A DNA stretch of 64,000 nt from Dastarcus helophoroides (lineage: Eukaryota > Arthropoda > Insecta > Coleoptera > Bothrideridae), in assembly GCA_028583605.1 (NCBI GenBank), contig CM053331.1, positions 17,592,857 through 17,656,856 on the forward strand. The letters run 5' to 3'. Position 1 is the stretch's first letter; the number at the start of each line of letters is the position of its first letter. The position numbers were made by a program, and so were the translations under genes. The notes beneath the pieces were generated by a model. That model did no database searches, had not been told where the DNA came from, and worked only from the letters and a program-made list of their open reading frames with translations. Shown in pieces: positions 47,921 through 62,367 of the stretch.

Positions 47921-48718
47921 ATATCATTTTCTTAAAATTGGCACAGCCAAGTTTTTATTACTTTTGTACTATTTCGATTTTAAATTTGAAATTTTAGCAC
48001 TGATCTCGGAATTTTAAATTCTTTACTCTTTTTCTGCTACAAATTAAGAGTTTCTTTTTCAAAATTTTGACCATTATTTGAATTTGCTTTATTATTATTT
48101 ATTTCATAATTTCCTAATTCCAAATAATTCAAGCACACAGGTTTCAGGTTTCACTTTTTTTTTGCTAAGATTTCGATTATAAACATGCAATTTAACGAAA
48201 AACAAAATTGAATTTTATGGTTTTTGTTCTATTATGTTAACCTTTTAGTTGCCTAATTTTGTAATTTTATTTGTGTTATATGGTATATAATTGACAATTT
48301 TCAGTTTGAAATAAAAATCTTATATATTTTTAGTCGCAAATAAAATGTTTATTTATGCAATATGGTAGTTGAATTTTGATCTTGGTTTCTTATAAAAATT
48401 ATTTTACTTATATTATTCAATTTTGAATTGAAAATCTTACATGACCTTGAAATCCCTTGAAATTTTTGCCTGCGGCGCTACTCAGACGTGTGAAAAGAGG
48501 GTTGGGTGGGAATGGAAGTGCCCCCTCCGAAAGACCTTTCTGGATCCGCGCCTGTTCTGACATAAGTGTCAACTATCTTGAGAGAAGCTGTCCGAGACTT
48601 ATTTGCACAGCTGGGAGGAAGTAGCTTCTCTCAGGATAGTTGACACTTATTTCAGAGAGAAAATATATTTATGTCAGAGAGAAATATACGAACTAAAGTA
48701 TCAAGTGTAAACGCACCA

Positions 48719-50740
48719 TTACATTAAAAGTTATACAATTCTTAAAACGTCGCTTCATGACATCTGACAAAAAGTTAGAAGTTTTTTTACATATAAGCGA
48801 AAAACAAAGGGATTGAAATATAAGTGATCAAGTCATAGATTTGGTGGAACGGACTGGTCCTTGGTTATCTTCAAAAATTGAAATAAAGAACTATAAGAAA
48901 TGTTAAATATAAAACTTTATAGAAATTGTTTAAATTTTTATTTCAAATGATTTTGTTATATACAGGGTGTTTAGCTTTCCACAAACCAAATCAATTTTTG
49001 ACTTGTTAAAAAGAACATCCCAATTATATTTTTATATTTGAATTACTTTGATAATTCTACACGTATTTCATAAAACATAGCTTATTCCCAGATTCAGCTG
49101 TTTCAAAAATGTTGTTAGTTAAAAAATCGACAATTTTCTAATCCTAAATCAAAAACCTATAAGTATAACTCTAAAACCGTTTAGTATAGAAGAAATGGGC
49201 TTCTTTTACCCTTTTTATTTTATTATTGATATATTTTGAAATAAGTCAACCTTTCATCTTCCTTCATTTTTTTTATTAAAGATTTAATCAAAATAAACTA
49301 AGGATAATATTGATGATTTATAATTACCAATATTTCTCAAACTGTTCATGTCGCAAATTAGTTAATACTACATCATACTGAGTGTTTACCAATGGCTGCA
49401 TTGGAGTCCTTTTTTCAGATTTAGGATCCTCTATTAAGAAAAGAACCCATCAAAACCCTCATAAACTTTATATTTTTTTGTCGCATTTTTATAGTGCTAT
49501 TTAAATATATAAAAATATACAGGGTGTTCTATTTAAAAAATTGTAAATTTATATCAACACTCTGTATATGATTGATACAATAAAATGAAAATAATTTTAA
49601 AATATGCTCCCTATAGATGTACACCACTGGCAAAATTTCATTTTGATACCTTCTCAAGCTTAGGAACTATCTTCCGTCCACGCACTAATGGCGGACCCTG
49701 TATTTTATGAGTAAGTTATGAAAAATATGGCTATAAAACCCAATTTACCTAAGCGCAAGAGCAACTTGTAACGAGATGTCACATTTATTTTAATTGATAC
49801 TTTGCGTAAATTATCTTTTTAATAAATGACTATATATTTGCAGAAAGTTTGGTACTCAAAATTTTCTTTCATTTTACATGGTAGAGAGCACATTACTGCC
49901 ATAACCTAGATTCTAACTTCTGAATTAAATTTTGGAGAGAAACCTAATACCCTTTCCTCTGTCCAAACATATATAATACTAAAATTTGTACCAAGGGATA
50001 ATAATATTCTAAAGGTGGGCCATTTTTTAAGTGGAGCTTCCTACAATATACAACAAAAGTCAACTTCAAAAACAAATTTCGATAATAGAATGATTAAGAA
50101 AGTTACTTAAGAACAAGCAAGATAACAAATAAATTTGACACATCAAATATTAATATAAGAAGAATGGGTTTAAATCAATATATTTTTATCCTAGAAACTA
50201 CCAAAACCTCAATTATGCTATTGTTGGGATTTATTGAAAATTTGTGTGAAAACAAATAAATAAAAAAAAAATAATACTCCGCAACTTGGTTTTCAATATT
50301 TTATAACTTTTACGATATAAGTTTTAAGGTGCTACGCTTTTTGGAGCATTTGAGGTCACCATATGTAGCCGAAAATTACAAAACATATTAGAGAAATCAT
50401 ATTTTGTAATAAAAATGAAACGAGGGTAGATTCAAGATTACGAAAGTTATCTGAAATTGTAAATTTATTTCTCTAAGAGGATAAACCAGGATAAAGAATA
50501 TCGAAAACATCAACTTACATTAATTATGAATCCAACATCCTTACTGAGTTCTGCAACAAAAGTTATTAATTAATAAATTTTGCTTATTTCCATATGCAAA
50601 TAAGTGATTTGTCCTGAATTATTACTCCAAGCTTCCAACAAATGAACTTTAATAGGTCAAATTGCTGATATAATAGAGATAACACAATAATTTACAAACA
50701 TATTTCGTAGTAGTCAAACATCTAAAACCGCAAAGTAGGA
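48719..50740. other. intergenic region with repeat fragments
   Basis: Contains a short stretch at 48843-48885 shared with 37792 (ggtggaacggactggtcctt), a tatacagggtgtttagcttt motif at 48960, and the half-MITE at 49345-49700. The rest is AT-rich with no supported gene. Confidence 0.4.
49345..49700 (-). mobile_element. half copy of the 2.7-kb TA-flanked element
   Basis: The right end CACTAATGGCGGACCCTG|TA matches both ends of 2738-4240. Inside, the inverted unit (gttaatactacatcatactg) matches 2880-3095 and 3605-3820. The left half is missing or replaced by another MITE-like end (tacagggtgttctatttaaa at 49509). Confidence 0.6.
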
Positions 50741-52705
<1,965 letters not shown>

Positions 52706-54495
52706 AGGAAAGGCTCTTGCTCTTTCCCCAAAGCTAGGCGGCGATAATAAAGAAAATAATTCCATGCATTAGTAGTGGCACTTAGAAAAATTTTTCTAAA
52801 TTCTTGAATACTAAGTACGATTCCTTTATTGGGGAAAAATGCCGTTACAAGATATCCACAAACACGAAACCAGAAAATGTGTAATATTATAAGGTAGGTT
52901 CCAACCTTAAAATACTGTCAAAAACTGCTTGTAATTTTTTTAATAAAATTAACATAACTATTATTTATTACTAAATAACTATACGAAATAAAAATATAAA
53001 TTGCGTTATGTTTAAATAAAATATTCGTTGGCGAATTATACCAGTTTAAATTCCGCTTAATGGCAACTCCCATCCAAAAGTAATTTCAAAATATTCGTAA
53101 AGGAGGCTGTGATCCATGAAGTGAATTGTTACAACAACGATCAAACCAAATACCGGCATAATTCATCGATGAAATCCTTAACCGCTATTTTATATACTAG
53201 AGGATTACGAAGCTCCAAGAAGTCCAGTTAATTCTCTGTATTTTATGCAACATAATATCGTATCATTTCCCTTGCTTGAAGTTGTTCGAGCTAGTAAAGT
53301 AAGTCACCACCAAGGCACGAAAACAAGCTCATTATTGACGTTTGTGACCCTTAAAATTGTTTGTTGCATTTAAGAGTCGCCACATTAATTTTTTACTGGG
53401 AAAAAAAGATAACAAAATGAACATAAATTTCTGAACCAAGATAATGAATAATAGCGCTTCCAACTTATTGCCAAGGCAGACCAATTATAAAAACCTATAG
53501 CAAGACTCTATTTGGGCAAGTTATCTGGACGGAACTTGAATGCGAGAATCAGATAAACACTAAAAAAAACTTGGATTATTAAAAAAGATCTTTATTTTAA
53601 TACTATTGTTCAAAACTATTTTGCTTTTTCAAAATGAAAATTATTTGTTTCGTATAGTCGCAAACAACAAAAGAGAAAAGATCATTTTCAAAATTAAAAC
53701 TGATCAAGAACAAATCGAGAGGACTACACTATGCAGTCTAGGTTCTATTCTGTTTGCACTATTGGTTTTTAATTTAAAAATTAGTCTGGCTTTTTCCGTT
53801 GGGCCGTCGTTATGATTTAGCCAAGTCTGCAGGTTCTAGCGTGGTAAAATTTCTCCCACCATGGTTCTAAATAAGGCTCATACGTAAGTATTAGCCAATA
53901 CTTTAAAACGAAGCTAGATCGAAGAGTAATTATTGGGGTTCAGTAATGTAGTGTAAGGAGAATGATTTGAGTTTATACAAATTTACGTATACCTATGCAT
54001 GTATGACTTTGTATTCATTTTCAGAGTAATAAAATTATTATTCGCGAATCTATAAAGTAGCAATAATTATTTTATCTGCGAATCTTGAAACTGTTAATAG
54101 TGAACCCATTAATAAAAAGATTTGACTCAACAGCCTGAAACTATATGACATATTTATTTTAATTTTAGCAACAAATGTTACTAATAAATATCAAAGCGCA
54201 GTTGCTTCTAAAGAAGTCAAAAGCTTTATGGCAATGTTATGATGGAACAATATTTTTGTTTTACCTTCCAAATTAAATTTCCGTCACGTTTACGTCCATA
54301 TTTAATTATAAATTTATAGCACCCATAATATTAATAAGTGAATTGTTTTTTTATGAAATTTAGATAGCATTGAAACATATTCCATTGTTTATAATTGCCA
54401 AAGCCTAACGAATGATTTATTCTGATAGTATTCGTGAACAATGAATTTTAGTATTGAATATCATGAAAAACTTTTGGCTTAATTTTGTCAACGTG
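52706..54495. other. region upstream of MBF2-like gene 3, no supported gene
   Basis: AT-rich. Short open frames (for example 53606-53815) show no recognisable domain. No repeat ends were identified. Confidence 0.4.
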
Positions 54496-54502
54496 TATAT
54501 AA
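54496..54502 (+). promoter_or_regulatory. putative TATA box of MBF2-like gene 3
   Basis: TATATAA, 62 bp before the start codon. A start site about 30 bp downstream would give a ~38-bp 5' UTR. In AT-rich DNA this is weak evidence. Confidence 0.3.
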
Positions 54503-54563
54503 TTTTATTGCGAATTTTTGATGTTGTTTAGAAAATAGAACTGGAAGAGAAAAGAAAAACACT

Positions 54564-54701
54564 ATGTTAGTGATACCATATATTCTTCCCCTATTTTTAA
54601 TATTTTCCTATAATTCAGGAGAACCTGTTTATCTTGAAACGGGCAACCCCCTTATAATTCTTGGTACAATAAACCCTACTGATGTTCTTGTATATACTAA
54701 G
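54564..54701 (+). CDS. MBF2-like secreted protein, gene 3, exon 1
   Basis: First coding exon, 46 codons, ending AAG|GTAAGT in phase 0. Residues 1-18 are a hydrophobic signal peptide (MLVIPYILPLFLIFSYNS), then GEPVYLETGN and the conserved PLIILGTINPTDVLVYTK. The last block differs from that of gene 1 at few positions (PLTVLGFILPIDTLVYTK), so these two are the closest pair in exon 1. The intron to exon 2 is 4.5 kb and contains a mariner-like MITE and a Tc1 MITE split by a hAT MITE. The protein would be 126 residues. The exon was identified from splice phase and paralogy; expression is not shown. Confidence 0.75.
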
Positions 54702-54793
54702 GTAAGTATTTTAGTTTTGGCAATTATTACTCTAGGCAAATAGCTGTTTTTAATGACTTATTCAAAACATGAAATTTTAGATAGAAGAATATA

Positions 54794-55538
54794 CAGGGTA
54801 ATTTAGACCAAGAAGCAAAAAATTGAAACTCGGGTTTGAAATCTAATTTTAAGCAAAGAAAAAAGTGAAATACCAATTTTTTCTATCGGGTTTGTTTTTC
54901 CAGATATTAAGCTACTAAATTTTATACCTAATATAACATGAAGTTATGTAAAACGACTCATTTAGTCATAAAAATATACATTCATTTATTTTAAAGATTA
55001 TGTTCCAATAGTTTACCATAAACCGCGATGCACAGTTTGACAAAACCGAATCGGTGAACTAGTAACTGCAGCAAGATTCCGATTATTTTGAATCTGCAGA
55101 GCAGTATTCATAATTTTATTTAGCAACTATTCTTTGTTTGTTATCTCTTCTCAGCCAACTATTTGCTTTATGTTACCCCTAAAGTAAAAGTCGAGTGGAT
55201 TAGGATGGCGCTCTAGCCGACCATCTACTGGGCCGTTTCTACCTGTGCAACTTCTATCAAAATAGTGATCTAACCAATAATCCCATCTTTTGTAGGATGT
55301 GTCGAAGCTGTAAAAATAATTAACTTTTACAACTACAATATGGGAGAACTGTTAAAAATTTACTAACAACAAAAAGTAACCATTTTTTTAAATGTTTTAA
55401 AATTATGTTTGAAAATTTCACAGCCGAATAGCTGGAAAACGAAGCCCGACAGAAAGAATTGGTGTTTTATATTTTTTACCTAAAACAAGACTCTGAAACA
55501 GATATTCAAATTTTTAGCTCCTAGTGTAAATTATCCTG
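54794..55538 (-). mobile_element. mariner-like element, internally deleted, 745 bp
   Basis: TA|CAGGGTAATTTAGACCAAGAA and the inverse CTCCTAGTGTAAATTATCCTG|TA, with further pairing of ctatcgggtttgtttttcca against tggaaaacgaagcccgacag. The minus strand at about 55010-55340 still encodes a transposase C-terminus: RNGPV followed by NPLDFYFRGNIK, the third catalytic block of mariner-type DDE transposases (NPLDFFLWG in relatives). It is in the intron of gene 3. Confidence 0.75.
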
Positions 55539-55540
55539 TA

Positions 55541-56152
55541 TAAATATTTGCCAAAGTTATTAGTGATATATTTATTTTTTTTATTTTAAAATTAATTAAT
55601 TTGTAGATTTTAGTACAATTAGAAACAATTCGTGCATTGTCTATCCGTTCTTCTGTCCATTTCAATATCAGTAAAGCTACTTTTTATTTGTTTGTGAATC
55701 TGAATGTTATTTTTGGCAATGACAAATATTGAGTTGTTAAATACAGTTTGCTCGCATCAAATACACAGGCGCATGAAAATAGATTCCTTAAGCAAAAATT
55801 GGTAGCTGCAAAACAGATTTTGGTGAATGCCAATGTCACCAAAAGTTAATAAATAATTAAGTGAACAACCATACAACACGAATAGGCATAAAATTTTAAC
55901 TGACTTTCTATCTCCACTAATACCGAAGTTACCCAAGTTACCCACATCCACTGGAACACACCGTATAGGGTGTTCCATTTAAAAATATACAACTTTGATA
56001 TATTTTATCCTTTTTGGGTACCTGTAGGTTATGAAGCTAATTTTAAAATGTACCGCCAATGAGCCCCTATGTATCCCCAAAACCAAACTGTTTTAAAATT
56101 AAGTAATGTAGGCATAATCTTCAGTGTCATATGTCTTAAATAACCCGCTATA
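55541..56152. other. intron of gene 3, nothing beyond a MITE-like motif
   Basis: A tatagggtgttccatttaaa motif at about 55968 matches ends seen at 25463 and 49509. No partner end was found. Confidence 0.4.
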
Positions 56153-58282
56153 CAGACCCAAATTTGTTTTCCATTGCAGCAGCCGTCGGCAACCCGCGAG
56201 CGCGAGCTTTTTCCACTCCTACCTTCCAGTCTAAAGGCCCGTGCGTCCCATGCGAGCCTTACTGCTCTCTGTGTAAAAGAGCCGTTTTTTAGTGAAGCGA
56301 GCTCTTATTTAGTCATCAATCGTCGGTAATATGCGGCTCATAAACCAAGATCAGACCGAGTTATTTAGATGCTTTGAACAATTATAAAAATTGCCAATCT
56401 TTACATTTCATCTTATAACTTATGACCATGTTATTCCATAGACGATGCAATTTTAAAGCTTATAATGACCTATTTTTCCACGGATTATAGTAGTTACAAA
56501 GAATCTAGCTTTCGCATCTTGGCATTAGTAAAATTCCTAAAATTAGACTCGTATTTTCACCACATAAACGTTAACAGTAGAAAAGATTGCACATTATAGA
56601 AACAAATTAAACTCAAATTTGGAATTTCGATGTTTTTTCTGTAAACTTAAATTTTAAAGTCAAAAATTCGTGTTTTAATTTAAAATTTTTGTTTATCATT
56701 TTGTTGTTTATTTTTATATTTGTTAATTTTTATTTTCCGAAATTTTTGATTTCTTGTTAATAAGTACCTAGAATTTAAAGTTTTCGCCTTCAAAATTTTA
56801 ACTTTGGCTGCCATAAAAATCTTAACCTTATCTTCCTACAGTAAACCCAACTCATAAAGACTTATTTCAATTATATTGAAAAAATTTTACACTTTTGTTC
56901 TTTATTTTTGTGCAATTTTGATTGTAAATTGATTACTTGACCATACATATTATCTGGTTATTGTGTTCGAAACTTTGACTCTGACTTGTAAGTTTAGAAT
57001 TTTACACTCTAATTTTTAAAAACAAGTAAAATTTCGAAATTATTTTTTCTAGATTTATGATTCGAAGTCGAGTATTTCGAATAAAAGTAAAAATTTTAAT
57101 GAAAATTTTCTAGATTCATAAGGTAAAAAAAAATTTAAATCGAAATGCAATTTTCGAGAGTAAAGTGTTTTTTAAATTTCTATTTTATTTTAAAAAAATG
57201 ACTAACTCGAAATTTGGATCCCAAATTCGAAATTTTAACGAAAGTGAGTTTTTAATTTAAAAATAGAAATTACCAGAAGAAATAAAATTGTCGAGTAAAA
57301 AAGATTTCGGCAAGAAAGTCAACAATATTTGAAATTTCAGCACAAGGAATAACATTTATATTTTTAAAAATTCTGGCTTTATTCAAAATTTCTTAACTTT
57401 ACTATCGACATTAGACTTTCAACTTAAAATTTTGAACAAAAATTAAAATGTATAGAAAAAGTCCAAAAAATGCGGAATAAAAATACTTTGTAGAAATATC
57501 TACTTCTAAAACTTAAAATTCGAAATTCAAATTGAAATTATTTCGATACCCAAGTCAACATTTGAATAAAAAATTTAGACAATTTCAATTTAAGAAAAAA
57601 AAACATTTTTCTTAGAAATGTCGATTTTTAAAAAAACTTCATTTTATCCTAGAAATGTTCACTTGAAATTCAGACTTGTAACTTTTAAAATTAAAATTTT
57701 CCGAAAATAGTTGAAATTTCGAATTAACGTAAAATATTCGACTGCAAATTAAATTACGATTGTATTAAATATCACTTGTTGTGGCAGTGTGTAGTCAATC
57801 GGAATAGGTGGCCATTGATTAATAAAAAAAGTATTAAATACCGGTGGTTATAATATTGTCAGGATATTACTTTAGACTTCTATTTTATTTGACAGACGGG
57901 AGTTTTTTTTAGTTGTGCGGCCCGCCTAAAAATTTTTCTTCTAAAAGTTGCCTGTGGTTCTGAAAAAGTTGCCGACCTCTGCACTACAAGGATCTCGGAA
58001 ACAGTTTTACATAAGTAAAATCAACGTACACTAATAGGAAGGCATTAAAAAATATTTAACTACGGTTTTTGAATTTTTTCTATGCAACGTTAAATAAAGA
58101 AATTACACTCGATTTTTAAAATAGTTGATTTTTAGTTTTTTCTAAATAAAATCAAAACGAACTGAAATTCAGTTCTTTTCTTGACGGAATGTTGTTAGGC
58201 AATAACTTCTGCACTACTTTCTCCATCTAAGCTTCCGAGTATCAGAGTTCCATGTAGTGGAAATCAAATTTGGTTCAGTCTG
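56153..58282. mobile_element. Tc1-type MITE, split by a hAT MITE
   Basis: Left end TA|CAGACCCAAATTTGTTTTCC and right end, read inverted, CAGACTGAACCAAATTTGAT, relatives of the ends of 8831-11686. The left arm is broken at 56179 and resumes at 57982 with cactacaaggatctcgg, exactly where the 8.8-kb element reads ccactgcagggatctcg. Without the inserted hAT it would be about 330 bp. Confidence 0.7.
56180..57981. mobile_element. hAT-type MITE, 1.8 kb, nested
   Basis: Ends are CAGCCGTCGGCAAC and, inverted, CAGAGGTCGGCAAC. The 8-bp flanks cattgcag and cactacaa agree at 5 of 8 positions, all differences being transitions, as expected of an old 8-bp duplication. The interior is AT-rich with repetitive aaattt words and no coding content. 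Confidence 0.7.
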
Positions 58283-59227
58283 TATAAATATAATTCGCGT
58301 AAGAATTTTCTCAAGAATTCTATGCTTATAAAACGACTCTAAAGAAAGAAACAGTAACTTTATTTAGCCAAAATAACGTTTTTGCAATTAAATCTACTGA
58401 ATTGTGCTTTCCCCGACAACTACAACCTGCCCTTGTATAATAGGGTTTGGATTTTTGAAATACCCTCAAAAAGGGGAATCCAAAATTAAAAGAAAACATG
58501 GAGTATTCAGTTAAAAAAAATTCTAAGGTTGACTCTAAAGGCGCAGGAATGACAGATATGTACATTCAGTATGAATGTGAAGAAATATTTTCCCCATTTT
58601 TAAATTTGTTGACGTGTTTATGCAGTTTTCCTAAAACTGATCATTTGGAAGTTATTTAGGATAAATACTATTTATTGTTTAATTTATTTACGTATTTTCA
58701 AAATGATCAAATATTTTCATTAATTATATTAACATATATTTCTAGATTTTTAAAATTCATTACATGTAATTTTGAAATTTATTAATGTTTTTTGTACTTT
58801 GTCCATTATTATAATGAGTTTCTATATATTTATGACTAGATATGTTTAGAATTCTTCTTGGCCTACTTTCTTTTTAACCAAATCTTTAAAAATTCAAATA
58901 ATTGGAAATAAAATATTGAATGCTTCTTCTATTGAAATGTATATTTTTATTATATAGTTAAAAATATTTTTGAATTCGAAATATTACATATTTGTTACTA
59001 AATAAATAAACACAGTAACGTAACACTTAATTTCCATTTTGTTTCTAAATACTATTATGATTAAAATATGCCCACCAGGGTTTAGCCATATCTGAAAAGC
59101 TCATTAAGTTTATATTTATGAAATTACTTTACACCAAAAGTCTTTTTTATTTTGGAATAAATTTAATTTAAATTTAAATGAGGTGAAAGAAGTTCCAAAA
59201 ATAATTTATTTTTGATTTGTTTTGCAG
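58283..59227. other. intron of gene 3, nothing recognised
   Basis: AT-rich intron ending in the acceptor gatttgttttgcag before exon 2. A minus-strand frame at 58326-58565 shows no domain. Confidence 0.4.
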
Positions 59228-59470
59228 CCTGTTAAAAGATTGGGTTTAATATTTTGGATACGAAGCGATGAAATTGGATTTGAAACTGGTAGAAAAGACT
59301 TGCTTATTTCAGCTATTGAAATTATAAATTTGAATGAAAAAGAGTCTGCTTCTGAAATAGTTTTAGTGGATGGAGGAGTTGGATTTGATCATCTGCGTAT
59401 TAAATTCAAAACGAAGGCATGGAAAGGATACAATTACGAAGTAAAAGTTTACACACCACCAATAGAGTGA
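59228..59470 (+). CDS. MBF2-like secreted protein, gene 3, exon 2
   Basis: Terminal coding exon, 80 codons plus TGA, phase 0 from exon 1. The product starts PVKRLGLIFWIRSDEIGF, followed by ISAIEIINLN, LVDGGVGFDHLRIKFKTKAW and KGYNYEVKVYTPPIE. ISAIEI and F-W-[IV]-R are shared with gene 1, WKGY with gene 2. Gene 3 therefore looks like the most complete consensus of the trio. The frame is intact. The conserved blocks alternate hydrophobic and polar residues, as in a beta-rich fold. Likely a secreted extracellular protein. No enzymatic residues can be assigned. Confidence 0.75.
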   Translation, partial: PVKRLGLIFWIRSDEIGFETGRKDLLISAIEIINLNEKESASEIVLVDGGVGFDHLRIKFKTKAWKGYNYEVKVYTPPIE

Positions 59471-59576
59471 TTGGCTAAATAATAAGGGATTAAATGTTTT
59501 TATGGTCAAATTATTTACTGATTTAACATAAACATTAGGTACCACCCCCATATAAATATTTATATGAATATTTTTT

Positions 59577-59582
59577 AATAAA
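59577..59582 (+). promoter_or_regulatory. polyadenylation signal of MBF2-like gene 3
   Basis: AATAAA about 107 bp after the stop codon, the first canonical hexamer downstream. Confidence 0.4.
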
Positions 59583-62367
59583 AAGTAATTGATTTAACTT
59601 TTGCCTTTATTTATTAAATTACTCATCATAAGACATGAAAAAATGAAGATAATATAAGTCATTTACAAAAGAAAGTATTCGACGTTTTTTTGCCATCGTA
59701 CGAAGTTCATTCAGGAACGAAACCTATTCAAGGTAGAAGAGCATGATTATTCAATAAATATACTTTCTTACCTTACTTTTATCCAGTGAAGAATGATTGT
59801 GGCAAGAGGTATTAACAGGCGACAAATGGTTCTAAGTAACAGCTGAAAGGGTTGAAATTAACGGGAAGAAAAGGGAAATCACATTAATTCAAATTAATTC
59901 AAACGTAGTGGAATTTTAATATTTGTTGTTAATATATTTTTTGAGAGTTGTTCTTATGAAAGAATTCCACAAAGTAGGACTTAAAAATATTAATTATTTG
60001 AATATATTTCCTTTTATTTCTCCTTTTCAACCCCCTTCAGCTTAAAACTGGGAGTAAACTGTTACTTTGCTGACGACGGTAATTATAAACTTCGATGCTC
60101 CCAACAATTTTCAATGGGATTACCCGATGGAAAGTTAACAAGCTTCTAACTGTTTTAGTAAGTGAGAACAACAGAACCAACAGCTCGGCACGTTTAGAAT
60201 TAATTACGCATGCAACAAAATTATTTTATATACGAAATTTTAATAGCTGGATCAATTCTTTGTAAATATATTATACACATATGAACATTGTGTTAAAATT
60301 CGGTTCGGGAATTATAAAGCCTCAAAACGTAATAAACATCAGGCTGATTATTCATAGCAGCTTGACGGGAAGCACGCGGTGTTAGAATTTACACATGAGC
60401 GACCGTCGATCTTGCTTTATGTTACATATGTGTATTAACTCATTTCTACTGCGTGTAATGCAGTTTGTGTAATATAAATTTATGAAGTTCTATTGCTACT
60501 GCCTGATGTATGCTAATACATATTATTAAAGTTTTGATCAGGCTTCGATTACCTCTGAAAAGTCAAAAATCTTTGATTTATTCTTTATAAAAATTGGAGA
60601 ATGGGATAATCACGTTTTTGTTCACTCACACTTTTGGAATCAGCTCATGAAAATATTAATTAGGACAACTTATTACCCTGCTAACCTATTACATTGACAT
60701 TGAAAAAAATAGATATCATAAATAAATATCAATATAATACTTTATCAGAATACACCCAATTAGTTAATTGAATGCAATTCATAAATTAAAAAAATTGAAC
60801 GAACTTTTCGCAAAGTCCAATACATCAAATGCAAAACGGGATTGCAGAGTTACATGAAAATTCTAATAATATTAGTTACTCAATGTAATTTTATGTTTTC
60901 GTCAAGAGGCAAATACACGCTGGCATTTCATGAAATACCTAGAATTTGTGGCCAATTAGCATAACACTCATTCGTTTCAGTATCTAACAGGGCTTTATAA
61001 AATGCCTAGACCCTTCACGAAATGGTTAATTACAAAAGAACACTGCGACATATTCAATCACTTATCTCCAACTTTTAAAGCCACGAGGTGAGTTTATCGC
61101 AGAATTCTTTGTATAAATCAAATGAGTGGCAAATAAAATTTAAACAGCCCATTGCAATTTCATTTTTAAATATTATGATAGCAATCATATTTGAGCAGAA
61201 CGTAATGTAACTGGTGAGACATGGTGTACAAATTTTCTTTCACTCTTCGTCATCAAAAATATTTGATGAAGGATAGTAACCTAAAATATAGATTGCTTAA
61301 TACGGGGGAAATCTAGGATAGATTGTCTTAGTTTTTTCCGTATATGTAATACTTTTATGTGGCTAGTTTTCTATACTTATTGTGAGATTAATTTGTCTGA
61401 ATCTGACAAGGACAGAACGCAGCTTGTTGGTGAAATTTGAGCATGAGTCAACTCCAAATTATGGGAACAAATTAAAAAACATAATTTTAATTGATGACAC
61501 TTGGATCTTTACGTGCACATCTGATTACAAACGCATGTGCATTACGACTCGGCCATTCCACAAGAAGTCGAGACGAGAGACAAATCTTTTCCACGTACAA
61601 AGCAGAGCTGGTCATTATGGTGTCTGTTATTTTCCAAGTTGGCTTTTTTAACTTGGGTAACTTCTAAATCATTTCTGTACAGGCTTAAAAAAACAACTTT
61701 GGAAAAAAATCTCTTTTTGATGCCGTTTAACTCTGCCTTAACGACGATACCTTTACCATTTAATTAACATGGGGTTTTGGACTTTTTTTGGAAAATAATT
61801 TTTTTCTGGCTTAATAAATTTCGCTTCTATTATTATCTTTTTATATAAAAAAGTTTTCATATTAAAGTTAAAAATGTATCTTACAATTTTAACAAGGGTT
61901 GAAATTTTGATATTTATTTTTACCTTTTTTTTCCAATATTTTCGTATTGCTTTTAAAATTTGCAGCCTAATTTATAGCATTTCTGTACTAAGATGTTATA
62001 TTTTTTAATTTTTAAGCTTGGTAATAATTTAATAAAGAATTTAATTAAAAATAATACATAATTTATTTTAAATTTCCTGTAAATATGATACCTTAAAACC
62101 ATTTAGGATATACCATGAATTTTTAAAATAAGAAGCATGTTTACATTGATTGAATGATTTAAATTTTGCCTGAATGTTGTTGTGTGTTTTTAAACATAAT
62201 TTTTTACTACAGAATTATTAAAAAATTTAAGTAAAAAAATACTTCTTCCGGGATTGAATCGAGCCAAAAAAAATTGATAGAGAAGAAGTATGATAGCTCA
62301 TTATGTCAACCTACAAGAGGTGAAACCCTTCAGAAATAAAAATGATACAAAAATGCAAGATAGAATG
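59583..62367. other. downstream intergenic region
   Basis: AT-rich. Apart from the possible transposase remnant at 61382-61651, no gene, repeat end or RNA was recognised. Confidence 0.4.
61382..61651 (+). pseudogene. possible mariner transposase fragment
   Basis: The 89-codon frame contains LKNIILIDDTWIFTC...YKR, which resembles the first catalytic block of mariner transposases (IVTGDETW[IV]Y...), preceded by LTRTERSLLVK in the place of the usual L[ST]..QK..R segment and followed by a Lys/Arg-rich HKKSRRETN. Only this pattern supports the call. Other catalytic blocks and terminal repeats were not found. Confidence 0.3.

Larger units (their letters stand above)
40062..48554. mobile_element. 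hAT-ended composite element, 8.49 kb, perfect 8-bp target duplication
   Basis: The left end is CAGTGGCGGATCCAGGGGGG and the right end, read inverted, CAGGCGCGGATCCAG; subterminal G/C-rich gtgcccc segments follow on both sides. Flanks are TTCTGACA (40054-40061) and TTCTGACA (48555-48562), a perfect 8-bp duplication typical of hAT. No hAT transposase was found between the ends; instead the interior holds a Maverick gene block, a foldback element and a solo LTR. Confidence 0.8.
40015..48718. mobile_element. small foldback MITE, split by the 8.5-kb hAT
   Basis: Left piece 40015-40061 and right piece 48563-48718. Rejoined across the hAT and its duplicated 8 bp, they form an inverted repeat: gtgcgtttagattagatact against aaagtatcaagtgtaaacgc, and taagtgtcaactatcttgag against ctcaggatagttgacactta. 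TTA lies outside each end, which would suit a Harbinger-type MITE. Confidence 0.65.

Noticed and set aside
47772..48017. Frame beginning MPKFLERLSAVCFV, also seen inverted near 62301-62534
   Set aside because: It recurs only because both places are copies of the same solo LTR. It is not a conserved gene.
55757..55978. 73-codon minus-strand frame
   Set aside because: Intronic, with no recognisable motif; it ends in a MITE-like terminus.
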